Source: Rotaria socialis (taxonomy: Eukaryota > Rotifera > Eurotatoria > Philodinida > Philodinidae). From it: 64,000 nt of DNA. Made by a program: the position numbers and the translations under genes. Shown here in pieces: positions 24,254 to 36,637 of this stretch. The stretch spans positions 27,727-91,726 of the forward strand of contig CAJNYU010004540.1 in assembly GCA_905331475.1 (NCBI GenBank), written 5' to 3'. Each line of letters starts with the position of its first letter. The stretch's first letter is position 1. A model generated the notes under the pieces. That model was not told where the DNA came from. It ran no database searches and worked only from the letters and a program-made list of their open reading frames with translations.

Positions 24254-27200
24254 ATGAAGGAGAAATCCATCATCATTAGTAAGTTATTATATCTATACGC
24301 ATGCCTATAAGTTTCTCTCTCTCTCTATAATATTTAACAGGTTTTCTGAGCATTTTATCTGCAATAACAATATATTTGCCAGATGAAGCGGCAGCATTTA
24401 AACTTTGTCCAGAACATGGATCAACAGATTTACCTACAATAAGTTATTATCCAGATGAAAGATTTTGTAATGTTTATCATAAATGCAATTGTACTACAAC
24501 TGAATGTCATGGAGTTGAATCTCAAGTCTGTCCCATGGCTAAAGTTTATTCAAAAGTTAAACAAACCTGTTTAGGTTTGTATATGATAGTTATAATTTCT
24601 CAGTTTTAATACAATTTTTTTTGTCGTCATATATAGATATTGAAGAAGAAAGCTGTGGAACAACTTATGTTCAATGGGTACAAACTCATAGTAGTAATAG
24701 CGCTAATAGTAATGATGACGTTGCTATTATGGTATCAGATTCTCTTCATCCATCAACAACAAGTAATGATTTTGAATGTGACGAAGATCTACCGGGCAAA
24801 TTTAGGTGCGAAACTTGTAACATTGATTATTAAAATGAATAAATCAAATTGTTTTTCTTCTAATTTAGTGATCCAAATATTTGTAATATGTTTCATGTTT
24901 GTATTACTCGAAACGATCGAGTAGTTGATCAACCATTTATGTGTCCATTTCCTTCGGTATTTAAAACTGGCGCATCAGGAAATATGTATTGTGCTCATCT
25001 GGAACCGGATGATTGTAGAGGTAAAGTTTTTTATCGTACAATCGAAGGTTCAACAGCGATGACAACCGATAGTACTGATGGTATTAATTATCTTCTACCG
25101 AGGAATACGCTTATGATTGAGAAATGTTCTCAGCCAGGCTTACATGCTGATAGTCTTTATTGTAATGCCTATCATAGATGTACCGCTAATGGTAATGATG
25201 AACAGTACATATGTGAAAATCAACTATTATTTAATCCTGAATCGAATATTTGTGATTATCCAATTAATGTTGTTTGCGGAGGTAGAATTTTCGCTTTTTT
25301 TTGTATTAAAAGAAAATTCAGTGCTCGATTAATTATTTATGATTACAGGTAAAGGTTTACTTCGTCGTCCAGCCGACTTTTCAAATAGTACAGCGGCCAA
25401 TTCATCTTCAATAATGGTCTACGGAACTGAACTTCATCCCGAATGTCCATCTGATGTATCCAATGTATTAATTGCAGATAAAACTTATTGTAATATTTTT
25501 TATCATTGCCAATCTGGTCATGGTTCAGTTTACATGTGTCGCGAAGGAACAGTTTATGATTCTTCAATTCAAGCAAGTGTTGGTTCATGTCGTATTGAAG
25601 AATTAGTCAATTGTGAAGATCGTATAATCTTAACACAACATGGTAAACGTACAGCGAAAAATTTCAAAAATATAAATTCACAAGGTTCCGAAACAGTTGA
25701 AAAACAAATTTCATTAGGAAAAAGTTTACAATCAAAATATTCAAATTTTATTCTACTACCACCGCCAGTACAAAATCAAAAAGTGATTCTTGATGTGACA
25801 TTCGATTGTAAAGGGCGCATTGATGGTCATTGGCGTGATACACGTTATTGTGATGTATTTCATGCTTGTCTTGCTGGTGAACAAAAACGTTCCTACGGTT
25901 GTAATCAAATAGGAGAAAAGTTTTATTTCGATGATGTATCACAAAAGTAACAAAATAAAACGAGTTGTTGATTCAAAATAATAATTTTCTTCTTTTTTTT
26001 TCATCATCTTAGATGTGAATTTACAAGTCGAAATGCTAATGGTTGCCCATCAAATCAATATTTCACAATGATTGAACCAATACCAAGTATTCCGGGTTCA
26101 CAATTGAGTACAGGTAAGCACGATTGTTGTCTACCTGTTAAATATGATATGAAAGCTAAAACTTATTTCAGAAGCACCAACTGAACCATGGAAAATATTT
26201 GTTCAATCTCGTGAACAATTTGGCTGTTCAGGTAAGAAAAAAGAAAACTATAGCTACGGAAAAAATAGTCTTACTTGTTTTTTCTTCTAAATTCTATAGG
26301 CAAACAAGATGGTTTCTATGCAAGTCGTTGGTGTAATGTTTTCTATCGATGTTTTACAGGCATAGCTACATCTTTTCTATGTCCTAAAATGCCTAGTGGT
26401 TCTCGTTTATGGTGGGTACAACATGGCTCGCCACAAAGTATTGCACAAGAAACAGCTGCATGTACATGGCCGTGTGAAACGGGTCGGCGATGTTCAAGTC
26501 CAGGTGGTATTGTTGCTGAGACAGGTTCAACCGTTACTGAAAGTCAACAAGAAGCTGAAACTGTTTTCACTCAATCACTTTGTACAAGTGCATCCGATGG
26601 ATCAACCGGTGGTGGTGGCCTGGGATCTCCATCAACTGATGGTAAAAATAGACATATTTATTCTAAGGCCGTAACACATTACGAGAGTGTTTTTCGTTTC
26701 GAGACACAAAAGCATTGTGTTGTTGATAGTAGATTTGAAAAGATTAGCTCTTTATTCAAGTGACATTAATCCAGTAGAAATGTGTGTAGACTAGAAGGAT
26801 TTACACAATAAGTTGTTTTGACGTAAAATAACAAGAAGAAAAGAAATTTTCTTATATAATTGAGCTACATAGTGGAAGATTTCCTGTATTCCTATGATCA
26901 CGTGACCATTGATTTGACATTTTTCCTCTTAGGAGCACTCACGGTTGATTCTGATGTTAGTTGTGTGACGCAAGTGGATGGCGTTTTTGTTGGTAGCCGA
27001 TATTGCAATGTATTTCACCGTTGTGTTAGTGGTACTCGACGAGATTTTCGTTGCCCTCGCGCAACGAATACTCCTTATGATCTATGGTGGAATCAACAGA
27101 CTCAACAATGCGATTGGCCATGTATGTATCCTATTGGTAAAATTTAGGATTATATTTCCAATTTAATTTTAGGTCGAATTCAATGTTCCGGTTCTGTATA

Positions 27201-30200
27201 TGGTACGTCAACAAGTGCTCAACAAATTCGTACTGAAAATTCTCTACTATTCAGTAATGAATGTTCTGGCTATCATACTGTTGGCAGTGCTCAAGCCAAT
27301 GGTCAAGCCAACCATGTTGTACTTAATCACCATGCAATAGTTTATTCGTCGAATGCTCGTGAATCGGAACCATTACAAGGTTCAACATCAAAAATAATTG
27401 AAAATCCAGATCCAAATTTTATTTGTATTCAAACTGGTAAATTTCCTAGTCGACGTTATTGTAATATTTATTATGAATGTGCAACAATCGGTTCATCGCC
27501 AACACAAACCTACGAGTGCGTCAATAGTTTCTTTGATCGCAGTCAAGGAGCATGTATAGCAAAAGATCAAGTGCCATGCTTAGGCGGTATCTATCCATAT
27601 GATTCAGTTCCCATTGATCGCAATCCTGATTCATTACAATGTTCAACCAATTCTGGCTTTCAATTACATGTATCAAGACAATTTTGCAATATCTACTATC
27701 TCTGTGATGGCACACAAATCACACCGACAACATTCCATTGTTTTGATCGGCTAACACAAGAAGAAGGTATCTACGATCCATTTGCTGAACGTTGTGATTC
27801 AAGACGAAATTCCAATTGTCAAAATGCTATATTAAATTTAAGTCAAACAAGATTTCGTACATTATCAGTAGATCATTCACGTTTTCCAGACTTGCCAGTT
27901 TTTCCATGCAAATACGATCAATCGTATTTAATTGAACATGAACAATATTGTAACTTGTTTCATTCGTGTAAACAAGGCAACTATCATTTATATGCTTGTA
28001 TATCCAACGGAGTCGATAATCAGCCAACATCATATTTCTATCAACCCAATGGACAATGTTCATCACCATTGTCGACATTATGCCCAAAATCAAAAGGTGT
28101 TTTTAGTTATGAACGTTTATTAGGTCGTGGCAATAGTGGCATGTTTCAACCATTTATTATGCCTGAAGAAAAACAACAATTTAACTTTGGCTCAATACCA
28201 ATCCAAGAACGTGTCGAACCAGTGCCGAAATGTCGTGAAGCTGATAATTATATTATTTCACATGAACGTTATTGTAATTTATTTTATGGTTGTCGAGAAG
28301 GTGAACTTATATTATATGCATGTGTTGATCGATTAACAAATAATTATGGTGGCGTATTTCAATCATCGACTGGAAATTGTATTGCATCTAATGAGTGTGC
28401 AACAAATGAATTCTATCGGCCCAATCAAGCAACAACATCCCGCCCGAATTCCGATGTCCTATTTCGTTCATATACAATGCTTGAAACATCGAATGAAACA
28501 AAAAAAATTGATGACACAATGGAAATCAAATCATTATTTTCTTGTGTAAATCATCCCGATGGATATTATGAATCGGAATGGTGTAATATATTTTATCGTT
28601 GCATATCCGGTAAACGTATCGCTGAACGTTGTCCAATATCCGCTAGTCAATCATCGGCAAATTATGATCTTTGGTGGAGACATCAATCTGTAATATATAA
28701 TGCAACCAATCCTCAATTTATCAGTGGCTTAGATCATATGCTTCGATGCGAATGGCCATGCAAAATTCAATGTAGAAAACCAATATGGATATCAAAAAAT
28801 AATACACTAGGAAATCCCGATCAAGTATTAAAACAAGATCATGAACAGCGACCTGGCTGTTCATTGACTGCGACTAGAAAAATTGAACATTCAATACAAA
28901 TACCACAAAAAATGATCATGTATTCGGACATACCCAATCCATCAAATTATACATGTCCATTAAATATTCAAGGCGTTCGAGTTCGTGTGCCAGATCCAAA
29001 ATATTGCAATGTTTTCTATGAATGTACAAATACAAAACTTGTTGGATCATATTTTTGCATTGAATCTCAATATGATGCACTCGATCGAGATTGTGTACCA
29101 TTAACAATCAATAACAATTGTCCACTTGAACGACGTTATTCATATACACGTCCACGTTTAGCTGCACAATCATCTGTAACAACGTATTATGAAGCTGTTG
29201 AAGTCAGAAGTGTTAATCCAAGCGGTTATGAATGTATAACCGACGGTATTCATACAGATTCAATGTTTTGCAATTTATTTCATGCATGTTCGGGTCGTAC
29301 TCGACGAACATTTCAATGCCGACAAACAGGTACCGATGGTATCAATGATGGTGTATCAACATTCGATTTAAATACAAAGAGTTGTACAAGATTTTCAACA
29401 TTTTCATGTTCAACATTACTTTACAATCAAGAATTTATAATTCTACCTGTTATGTTTAAACCTCCGAGTGTTTCACCATGTGGTAAACAAGGATTTTTCC
29501 CTGTGTCGGACGCATCAGCACAATATTGTAATATGTTTGCTTGGTGCCCGAAAGGACATGGCGAATCCAAAGTATTCGAATGTGTCCCGTCAGTCAGCGG
29601 TGGAACTGTAGGTGCTTTTGATATATCCAGACGTTCGTGTACAAGTCGTAGTTCATGTCCACATGCACGTCATTCATCACGATATAATATAAGTTTACTT
29701 GCAATGACATTACGACCAAAAGTAGTTAGTGTTGGCAAACGTAAGCAATTTTCATTGACAAGTACGATGCTTGAAAGTGGCTATATTGCATTGGGTTCAG
29801 ATTTTCAAACATCATTTGCCTGTCCATTAGGTACAACTGGCTTTTTTTCAAGTCCTAACTATTGTGATGTTTTTCATTATTGTTATGAAACGGGTGAACT
29901 CTCATCGTTTGTTTGTGCATCCATGCCTAATCGATATCAATTATGGTGGAGTCATCAAAATGAACCAGGCCGACCTGATGTAAATATAAATTAATTTTAT
30001 CTAAAAAAAAGAGCAGATCATGTAAATAGTGAATTTTTTTTTAATTTTTAGAATGTTTTCTGCGATTGGCCATGTAATTTACAAGGTTCATACGCTTGTC
30101 CGGCTCATAAATCAGTTCTTATGCGTGATCGACAAACTATCGGTAATCTTTTACAACAAGAAATTATTGAAGCAACATGTTCATCAGCCCAAGTACCAAC

Positions 30201-31527
30201 TATGACTGTACTTAGTAATAGTTTTACCCCGGAACCAGTTGGAATTATGACTCAATCATTTTTCCCAGCACCTTCGCCGAATAATCTTAACAGCATTCCA
30301 CCACAACCTTCAATGAGTAAAAAACTTTTAAATTTGTAAAAAGATAAACAATTTTTTTCTCCAATAATTTTAGTTGGTTCAAGTGCAAGTTCGTCTGTAT
30401 TAGGATATCAGCCATGTGCACCGTCGAATGAATGGTATGTTAGTCAACCAACTATTCGATGTAGTTCATCGTTTGCTGCAAGTGGATTTGCACCGGATCC
30501 AAGAGATTGCTCGAAATATTACGCTTGTGATTCGTTTGTTGGAAATGATGGAATGTCAACAGGTAAAATTAACAGAATAAAAAGATTTGTTTTGAGAAAA
30601 CTTATGTTTCGATTTTTATTCGCGTGTAAATAGGTATTCTGATGCAATGTTTAGCTGGTCTATGGTGGGATCAACAACGATGTACATGCGTACTTCCATC
30701 TGAAGTTGCATGTAATCCATATAATATAATTAATTCTCATGGGCAAAATAGCATTGTTGGAATTGACCTTAACGGTCTCAATGGTCTCAATGGTCTCAAT
30801 GGTCTCAATGGCCTCAATGGCCTCAATGGTCTCAATGGTAAAATCGAATTCGAATTATATTTTTACACATGAACTATTTTTTTAGTTGTACATCAACAAG
30901 CAGCACCACCAATTGTTTCTATTCCATATTTTCCTACAACACCGATTGTTAATTTCCCACAAGCACAACCAGTCGCTCCAATCGCTGCAGGTATTAATAT
31001 AGAAACAATCAGAATATATTTCATTGTTTGTGATACACAACTTGAAAAATGATACTCTTACAGAAATTCTCGACTTAAAATCTATGATGATAGATTCTAT
31101 TTATTTTGTAGGATCCCCAGAAGGCACATGCCGTGGTGCTCCCCTATGTGTGGAAGTTGGACTTAATATTCTCAAGCAAATGAAAGGCATTCCTGGTCGA
31201 CCAGGATGGTTGTACGTATTCTACATAGACAAACAATATTTTTCTTACGAATTCATAATTTGTTTATTTAATTTTAGTTATAAATGTGACAGTCAATGTG
31301 CACTTGAAATGCGTTGTCCACCAGGTTTAACTTTTGATGATTTATATCAACGATGTGAATGGCCTAGAAATGGTTCACAACCGCCAATGCATCGTTTGGG
31401 TAGTTTGAAAAATAAACCAGAACAAATGAAAAATGAAAACGTACCAATCAGTTTAATGACAACAATAAAGCAAAAATTTTCAACAGTATCAACACCGAGC
31501 AAACATTATAAAATAGCCGAACCATAA
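24254..31527 (+). CDS. giant secreted multi-CBM14 (peritrophin/ChtBD2) chitin-binding protein
   Basis: Sixteen exons read in one frame: 24254-24278, 24341-24574, 24637-24805, 24869-25281, 25349-25946, 26013-26113, 26172-26231, 26300-26641, 26933-27121, 27173-29979, 30052-30316, 30374-30562, 30634-30837, 30886-30990, 31112-31211 and 31278-31527. The coding length is 6051 nt, or 2016 residues. Residues 1-20 (MKEKSIIISFLSILSAITIY) look like a signal peptide. About 17 type-2 chitin-binding domains follow, each with the C-x(n)-Y/W-C-N-x-F/Y-x-x-C core (for example DERFCNVYHKC, SRWCNVFYRC, HERYCNLFYGC, SPNYCDVFHYC). Several end with a 'LWW...C-W-P-C' segment. No catalytic domain or membrane anchor is visible. 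Such proteins crosslink or coat chitin in peritrophic matrix, cuticle or, in rotifers, possibly the chitinous jaws. Tissue role is inference. The intron at 26642-26932 is unusually long (291 bp) and could hide an exon. Confidence 0.9.
30771..30837 (+). repeat. 9-bp minisatellite coding for (L-N-G)n inside the CBM14 gene
   Basis: About seven and a half copies of AATGGTCTC, with AATGGCCTC variants, sit at the end of exon 13 and encode repeated Leu-Asn-Gly. The array runs into the splice donor (AATG|GTAAAA), so unit-number changes would keep the reading frame. Confidence 0.85.
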
Positions 31528-31753
31528 AAGAACAATATCAAACATAAATGCTGTCATACAGCAACTGCGAAAAACATGAACAGATCTTTTTGTTTCCTTT
31601 CATTCTATCATTTGTCTTTTGTATATGTGCTTAGCTTTTTCACGACAAGTTTTTCATTATTCTTCTTCTTTTTATTATTCGTAGCTTCATTATTCTCTTG
31701 AAGAAATAAAAGAAAAATTATAAGTGTCTTTAAAAAAATTCTTATCCTTTTAT

Positions 31754-32123
31754 TTTTCATTTTGACATTTATCCAGATTGATTTTTTCGATCATATAATC
31801 CTTTGGTAATTGAATATTTAATGTAATATATTTTGAACGAGAAACGAACAATTATGAAACAAGCCTATGACATTCGATAGCTCGCTAATTCTTGATGGAT
31901 GAACTGTTTAATCATAATCTACTTAATTAAGTACTGCAATTATCGTGGATTACATAAAAAGAATACGGAAGATGATGAAACAATTAAAAATTGTGTAGTT
32001 TTCAATTTATGGAATTAAATCTATACTATGTAATAGTATCGAGGAATTTCCATTCCTTTTTTTAATTTTGAAACATGACTCTCTATATGCCTTTCTGTAA
32101 TTGCTACTTCATATTCTCGATAG
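31754..32123. repeat. 370-bp direct repeat, left copy
   Basis: Nearly identical to 36066-36436 in the same orientation; both run from TTTTGACATTTATCCAG to CATATTCTCGATAG. It begins shortly after the polyadenylation region of the CBM14 gene. Ends lack a TG...CA pair, so it is not an obvious LTR. Confidence 0.85.
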
Positions 32124-33392
32124 TTTTCTGCACTGTTATCAGGTCAATTTCCTTGTCCGTCTCCACCTGCTACTATTTGCCCATTAGTCTCACTATTCTT
32201 TCATTCTACAATATAATGATTGTTGTAATCAGTCACATAGATAGTTTGATGATCATCAACATATGTACACTCTATGGACAAGAAAGTTGATTTAATTCAT
32301 TTCCTTGTCCATTTTCTCCAACTACTGTTATATTTCATTTTATATCCATTTATCATTGCCATCGATATAATTTCTATAAAAAACGAAGATTTCCGTATAA
32401 AACGAATAAATTAATTAGTTTTGAATTGAAAAAAATGAAAAAGTTTGGTTTGTTGAGCAAATCTTGATAATTTCTTCATTGATTATTTAACAATTGATTT
32501 TGATCTTTATTTATTTGGAAAGTATAATTTTAGCCTTGATAAATGATAAAATTCTTATGTAATAATATACTAATTTATATGATACTTTCATTATTTTATT
32601 TAGATACTTTAAATAATAGAATGAAATTCTAATTCATAAAATAAAAACAATATTTTTTTCTATTTTTATTTTTGATAATTAATAAAAATAAATAAGAATA
32701 TTTGGTAGCCTACTTTAATTGTTGTTTAATATTTTCAAGTTACTCTTTCAATTTAATTAAATTAACTTCAGTAATATCATCTTCTTGTTGATTTTATTTC
32801 AATTGATTAGTTAATATATTTAATTTCTCTTCAACTTTTTTTTTGTTATTTTCATTAATATGTTCAAATAAATTTGTTTAATTTTATTAATTCAATCATT
32901 TTCTCATTGATTAATTTCTATAATTAATGGATAATTCTCTTAGTTAGTTGTTTGTTGCAAAATATCTATATGAATAAGAATTTCCTTGTTTATTTAATTG
33001 TAATCAATGTTCAATTAAATGGTTTGAATAAAAATCTTTTAAACATATCTTTCACATTTTTTCTGTTCCTCGATCTTTTTCACATATTAAACAACATGTT
33101 TTACCAGTTATTGTTATTGTAAATATTCTTTTATTGTCAGCAATTGTACATCACATATTAGCGTCATCTATAACTAGCCATCTGTCATGTAAACATCACT
33201 CAACGATATGATAACCGTACATTTATTGCTCGTTTCTTCAACGAATAAAACCTTCCGTTCATTTATTTATTTACTGATATATATATATGAATTATTGTTA
33301 TATGATCGATAAAACTAACGTCTACTAGTATACATTCTTTTTTTTTCTTAGATATAGAAGTTCTAAAATTTTTTAATCAAGTATCAAGTGTT
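32124..33392. other. AT-rich spacer, nothing recognised
   Basis: Very AT-rich sequence with decayed coding-like stretches and no ORF worth calling. Confidence 0.45.
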
Positions 33393-34319
33393 ATGTCTTC
33401 ATTTTCGTCTATTCAATATTTGGCAAATTGTCTCAATAAATTGTTATCGGAAAAGTGTGTAACATCAGATATTACAACAAAAAATGTTTTATGTATTTTA
33501 CAAAAATATATTGAATCATTAGATGAACATTGGTCATATGAAAAACAACAATCTCATTGGGACAAATGTATAAATGAAATGAAGGATATTATTAATACTA
33601 ATATATTATTGATGGACGTTGAAACGTATTCAAACATCAATAATACATTCAATGTACTTGAATCTACAATTACAACTGCTATGGAGAACGAACATGTTGA
33701 ACCTGAAGGCTACCAAATGATTAGCTCAGCATTATCTGAATTACGACAAACAGTTATTAAATTATTTTCACGATTAATTAATGCAAACAAGAGTATTGAA
33801 AAAGAATTTCATGAAACGAAAACAACACTTAAAAATCTTGAAGCACGTCTTGCTCACATGGAAGCAGATTCACTAGCTATAAAAAAATCAAATTTTATTG
33901 CTGATTTAATGCAACCATTATTAAATAAGATTATGGATGAAATGGAGAAAAATTCAATTGATCAGCATTTGTATTCACCACGTGAACTTGGTCGATTAAA
34001 ACTTCTTATTAATCGTAAAGAAAATTGGCTTGTATTACATCCACTTGGCCGTATTATTGATAATATTGCTTCTACATATGGATTAACACCAAGTGTTCTT
34101 ATCGATTATTTACGAATTAAACAAGATAGAAATTACTTGGCTCATTATACACAAAAGATTCGAACTTATGCTTTACAGTCAAAAGAATTTAAATTATCAG
34201 ATTTTATTACGAAATATACAGAACTTCAATCAATTAGTGAATTAGAAATGACTGTATTAGAGCCTGTATTTCTAAATATTTGTAAACAAATAGTAGAAAC
34301 ACCTGAAATAACAGAATAG
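33393..34319 (+). CDS. hypothetical coiled-coil protein
   Basis: Intronless ORF of 308 residues beginning MSSFSSIQYLANCLNKLLSE. It is largely helical, with a likely coiled coil at about residues 115-165 (LINANKSIEKEFHETKTTL and on). A compact, better-conserved-looking block follows around RELGRLKLLINRKENWLVLH and YGLTPSVLIDYLRIKQDRNY. There is no signal peptide or membrane span. A consensus AATAAAG lies about 15 bp past the stop. I do not recognise the family. It is enclosed by the two 370-bp direct repeats, next to a dead ankyrin gene, so it may have arrived with a segmental duplication. Confidence 0.7.
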   Translation: MSSFSSIQYLANCLNKLLSEKCVTSDITTKNVLCILQKYIESLDEHWSYEKQQSHWDKCINEMKDIINTNILLMDVETYSNINNTFNVLESTITTAMENEHVEPEGYQMISSALSELRQTVIKLFSRLINANKSIEKEFHETKTTLKNLEARLAHMEADSLAIKKSNFIADLMQPLLNKIMDEMEKNSIDQHLYSPRELGRLKLLINRKENWLVLHPLGRIIDNIASTYGLTPSVLIDYLRIKQDRNYLAHYTQKIRTYALQSKEFKLSDFITKYTELQSISELEMTVLEPVFLNICKQIVETPEITE

Positions 34320-34829
34320 GTTTTATTTTGAATCAATAAAGAAGATTTTATTTACTAGCCTATTGAAGTTTATCAATATACCTTTGTATATTTTAATTAG
34401 AAAGAAATATTTTTGATTAGAAATCAAAGAGTAATATAAAGACAAATGAGTATTTATTCTTTACTCATCGATCATATCATCTCATACTAGCAATTGTTTT
34501 TGAAAATAATTTAGAAAAAATGAACTATTTAATTATCTATTAATTTATCGATAATTTCTTGAAGAAATATTAGATGATATTGCTGAAGAATTTTCTCTAG
34601 ATATAAATTGATCTAATTATTTGTTGAATCAGGTCAAGATTCTAGACGAGACTTTAGATTCACTTATGAATGATGAATATTATTCTTTGTGCTAGATTTC
34701 ATTGAATATCTTATTTTAGAGAAAAAGAAATGCTTTTTAGTATATATATGAGTATATTGAAGATTTCATATTTGTATATTTAATCTTTTAATTCGTGTTG
34801 GTGGAGATATAAATTCATTTGATAATGAT

Positions 34830-36051
34830 GTATGGTTGGAAACCATTACATGCAGCTGCACATTGAGATAAACATGATTTTATTAAATATCTTATTAATA
34901 GAAATGCAGATTTATATGCAAAATATTATGGGTGAATTTTGTTTTTTGAAAATTAAATTTTGAATTATTTAGGGGCAAACACCTATCGATGTTTGTGATG
35001 GAGAAACATTGGATTTATTAAAAGAATTAAAAGAAAAACGACCTATAAAAATATTATATTAAATATTTATTTTATAATAGCATGAAACTTCAGATCTATT
35101 GAAAAAAAAAGTATAATGATTAATATTACAATTCGATTTTAAAATGGATAGTAAAAACTATTTTCATTCATTTTTGTTTAGACTTGTATCAATCCGTCCG
35201 ATTGATGAAAAAAAATCTATTCTTCGATCGAAATCTTTAATGAGAATTTAGAAGCAACAAATAAACCTCCTCAGGTAGATAAAAATGATTTTCTTTTGGT
35301 GAATGAAAATAATCCATGCGCCTGTGTATGTCTAGTCCTCTATAGATGAGAATATATCAAATTATTCACCGAATATTAAGGTTTGATTTTATATTTAAAT
35401 AATTAAAATATAAGATTTGATTTCTTTTATTAATCTAGGAGAAATTGAGTAATCTCCAGCGATCATTACATGATTTAAGTAATCGATATTTAAAAACCAA
35501 TCAAGATGAGATAATTGAAGCAAACAAAAAAAATTCATCCTTTTTATAGAGAAGAACGGAAATGGGAATGAAGTTTTTCTTTTTATTGCTTGTGCATGAT
35601 AAGAATTTTCCCAGGTCGATCAAAACGGAACTCCGTTACGGTCCGTTTACTGGAATCAGTTTTACGGACCGTATCTCTATTGTAAAATAGCCGTACGTAG
35701 TCGTATTTTCACCGTAAACGATTCGGTATTACTGTGTTCAGTAAAGACGCCTAATATGAGCCGTACATTGTGAAAATACGGCTACTTACGGCTATTTTAC
35801 AATAGAGATATGGCCGTAAAACTGATTCCAGTAAACGGACCGTGTCGTTCGACCTGGGTTGTTTTTAGCCAACAACAACATCAAATTCATTAATTAGTTT
35901 ATCTAATTTAAAAGAAAAAGAATTAGTATCTAGTCAATCAATACCAAGTTCATCAAATTGTTTATCTCGATCAGGATATTTATCAACAAATAAATATTCA
36001 TTATCAAGTCCACAAAGAATATCTACAAATCCATTACAACCCATGCCTTGA
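34830..36051 (+). pseudogene. MYPT/PPP1R12-like ankyrin-repeat pseudogene
   Basis: From 34834 an ankyrin repeat reads GWKPLHAAAH, then an in-frame TGA, then DKHDFIKYLINRNADLYAK. After an intron-like gap it resumes GQTPIDVCDGETLDLLKELK (from about 34973). The order 'GW.PLHAAAHW' followed by 'GQT..DV.DE..L..L.ELK' is characteristic of myosin phosphatase targeting subunits, where the stop here replaces the Trp codon. A Ser-rich segment (NCLSRSGYLSTNKYSLSSPQ) lies at about 35950-36010 and ends in a stop at 36051. The stop codon, a splice junction that does not restore frame and a 249-bp MITE inside it mark it as dead. Confidence 0.6.
35610..35858. mobile_element. 249-bp MITE with about 80-bp inverted repeats
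   Basis: Ends CCCAGGTCGA and TCGACCTGGG. Inside them, CGGTCCGTTTACTGGAATCA and ATCTCTATTGTAAAATAGCC at the left have matching inverted copies at the right (35760-35845). The left arm carries an extra 13 bp near its tip. The core repeats CCGTA/TACGG units. No ORF. It interrupts the MYPT-like pseudogene. No convincing target duplication was found. Confidence 0.8.
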
Positions 36052-36065
36052 TGTGAATACAAATT

Positions 36066-36436
36066 GTTTTTCCTTTTGACATTTATCCAGGATGATTTTT
36101 TCGATCATACAGTCCATTGGTAATTGAATATGGAATGTAATATATTTTAAACGAGAAACGGACAATTATGAAACAAGCGTATGACATTCAATAGCTCGCT
36201 AATTCTTGATGGATGAACTGTTTAATCATAATCTACTTAATTAAGTACTGCAATTATCGTGGATTACATAAAAAGAATACGGAAGATGATGAAACAATTA
36301 AAAACTGTGTAGTTTTCAATTTATGGAATCAAATCTATACTATGTAATAGTATCGACGAATTTCCATTCTTTTTTTAATTTTGAAACATGACTCTCTATA
36401 TGCCTTTCTGTAATTGCTACTTCATATTCTCGATAG
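36066..36436. repeat. 370-bp direct repeat, right copy
   Basis: Same orientation as 31754-32123, with about 15 scattered differences. It follows directly on the end of the MYPT-like pseudogene and ends 200 bp before the lipase maturation factor gene. Confidence 0.85.
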
Positions 36437-36637
36437 CTTGTTACCACTCTGAATAGAAATCAGCTTCGTTCCAATAGGCCGACAGCGTTCCATAAGAAAT
36501 CGATATTCTCCACCGTATTAAATTATAGACATGTCACGTATCTATGTTATGATGATTTTAATTTTCAATCAGCGAAAATAAATTGTCTCTGACAACTAAC
36601 GTCCTCACACACATGCATGTTTCTTGTCATAAAATAA

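Noticed and set aside
25343-28107. Several minus-strand ORFs within the CBM14 gene
   Set aside because: Shadows of a long, confidently spliced plus-strand gene.
31754-36436. Full LTR retrotransposon bounded by the 370-bp repeats
   Set aside because: No TG...CA ends, no reverse transcriptase or gag between them, and unrelated genes inside.
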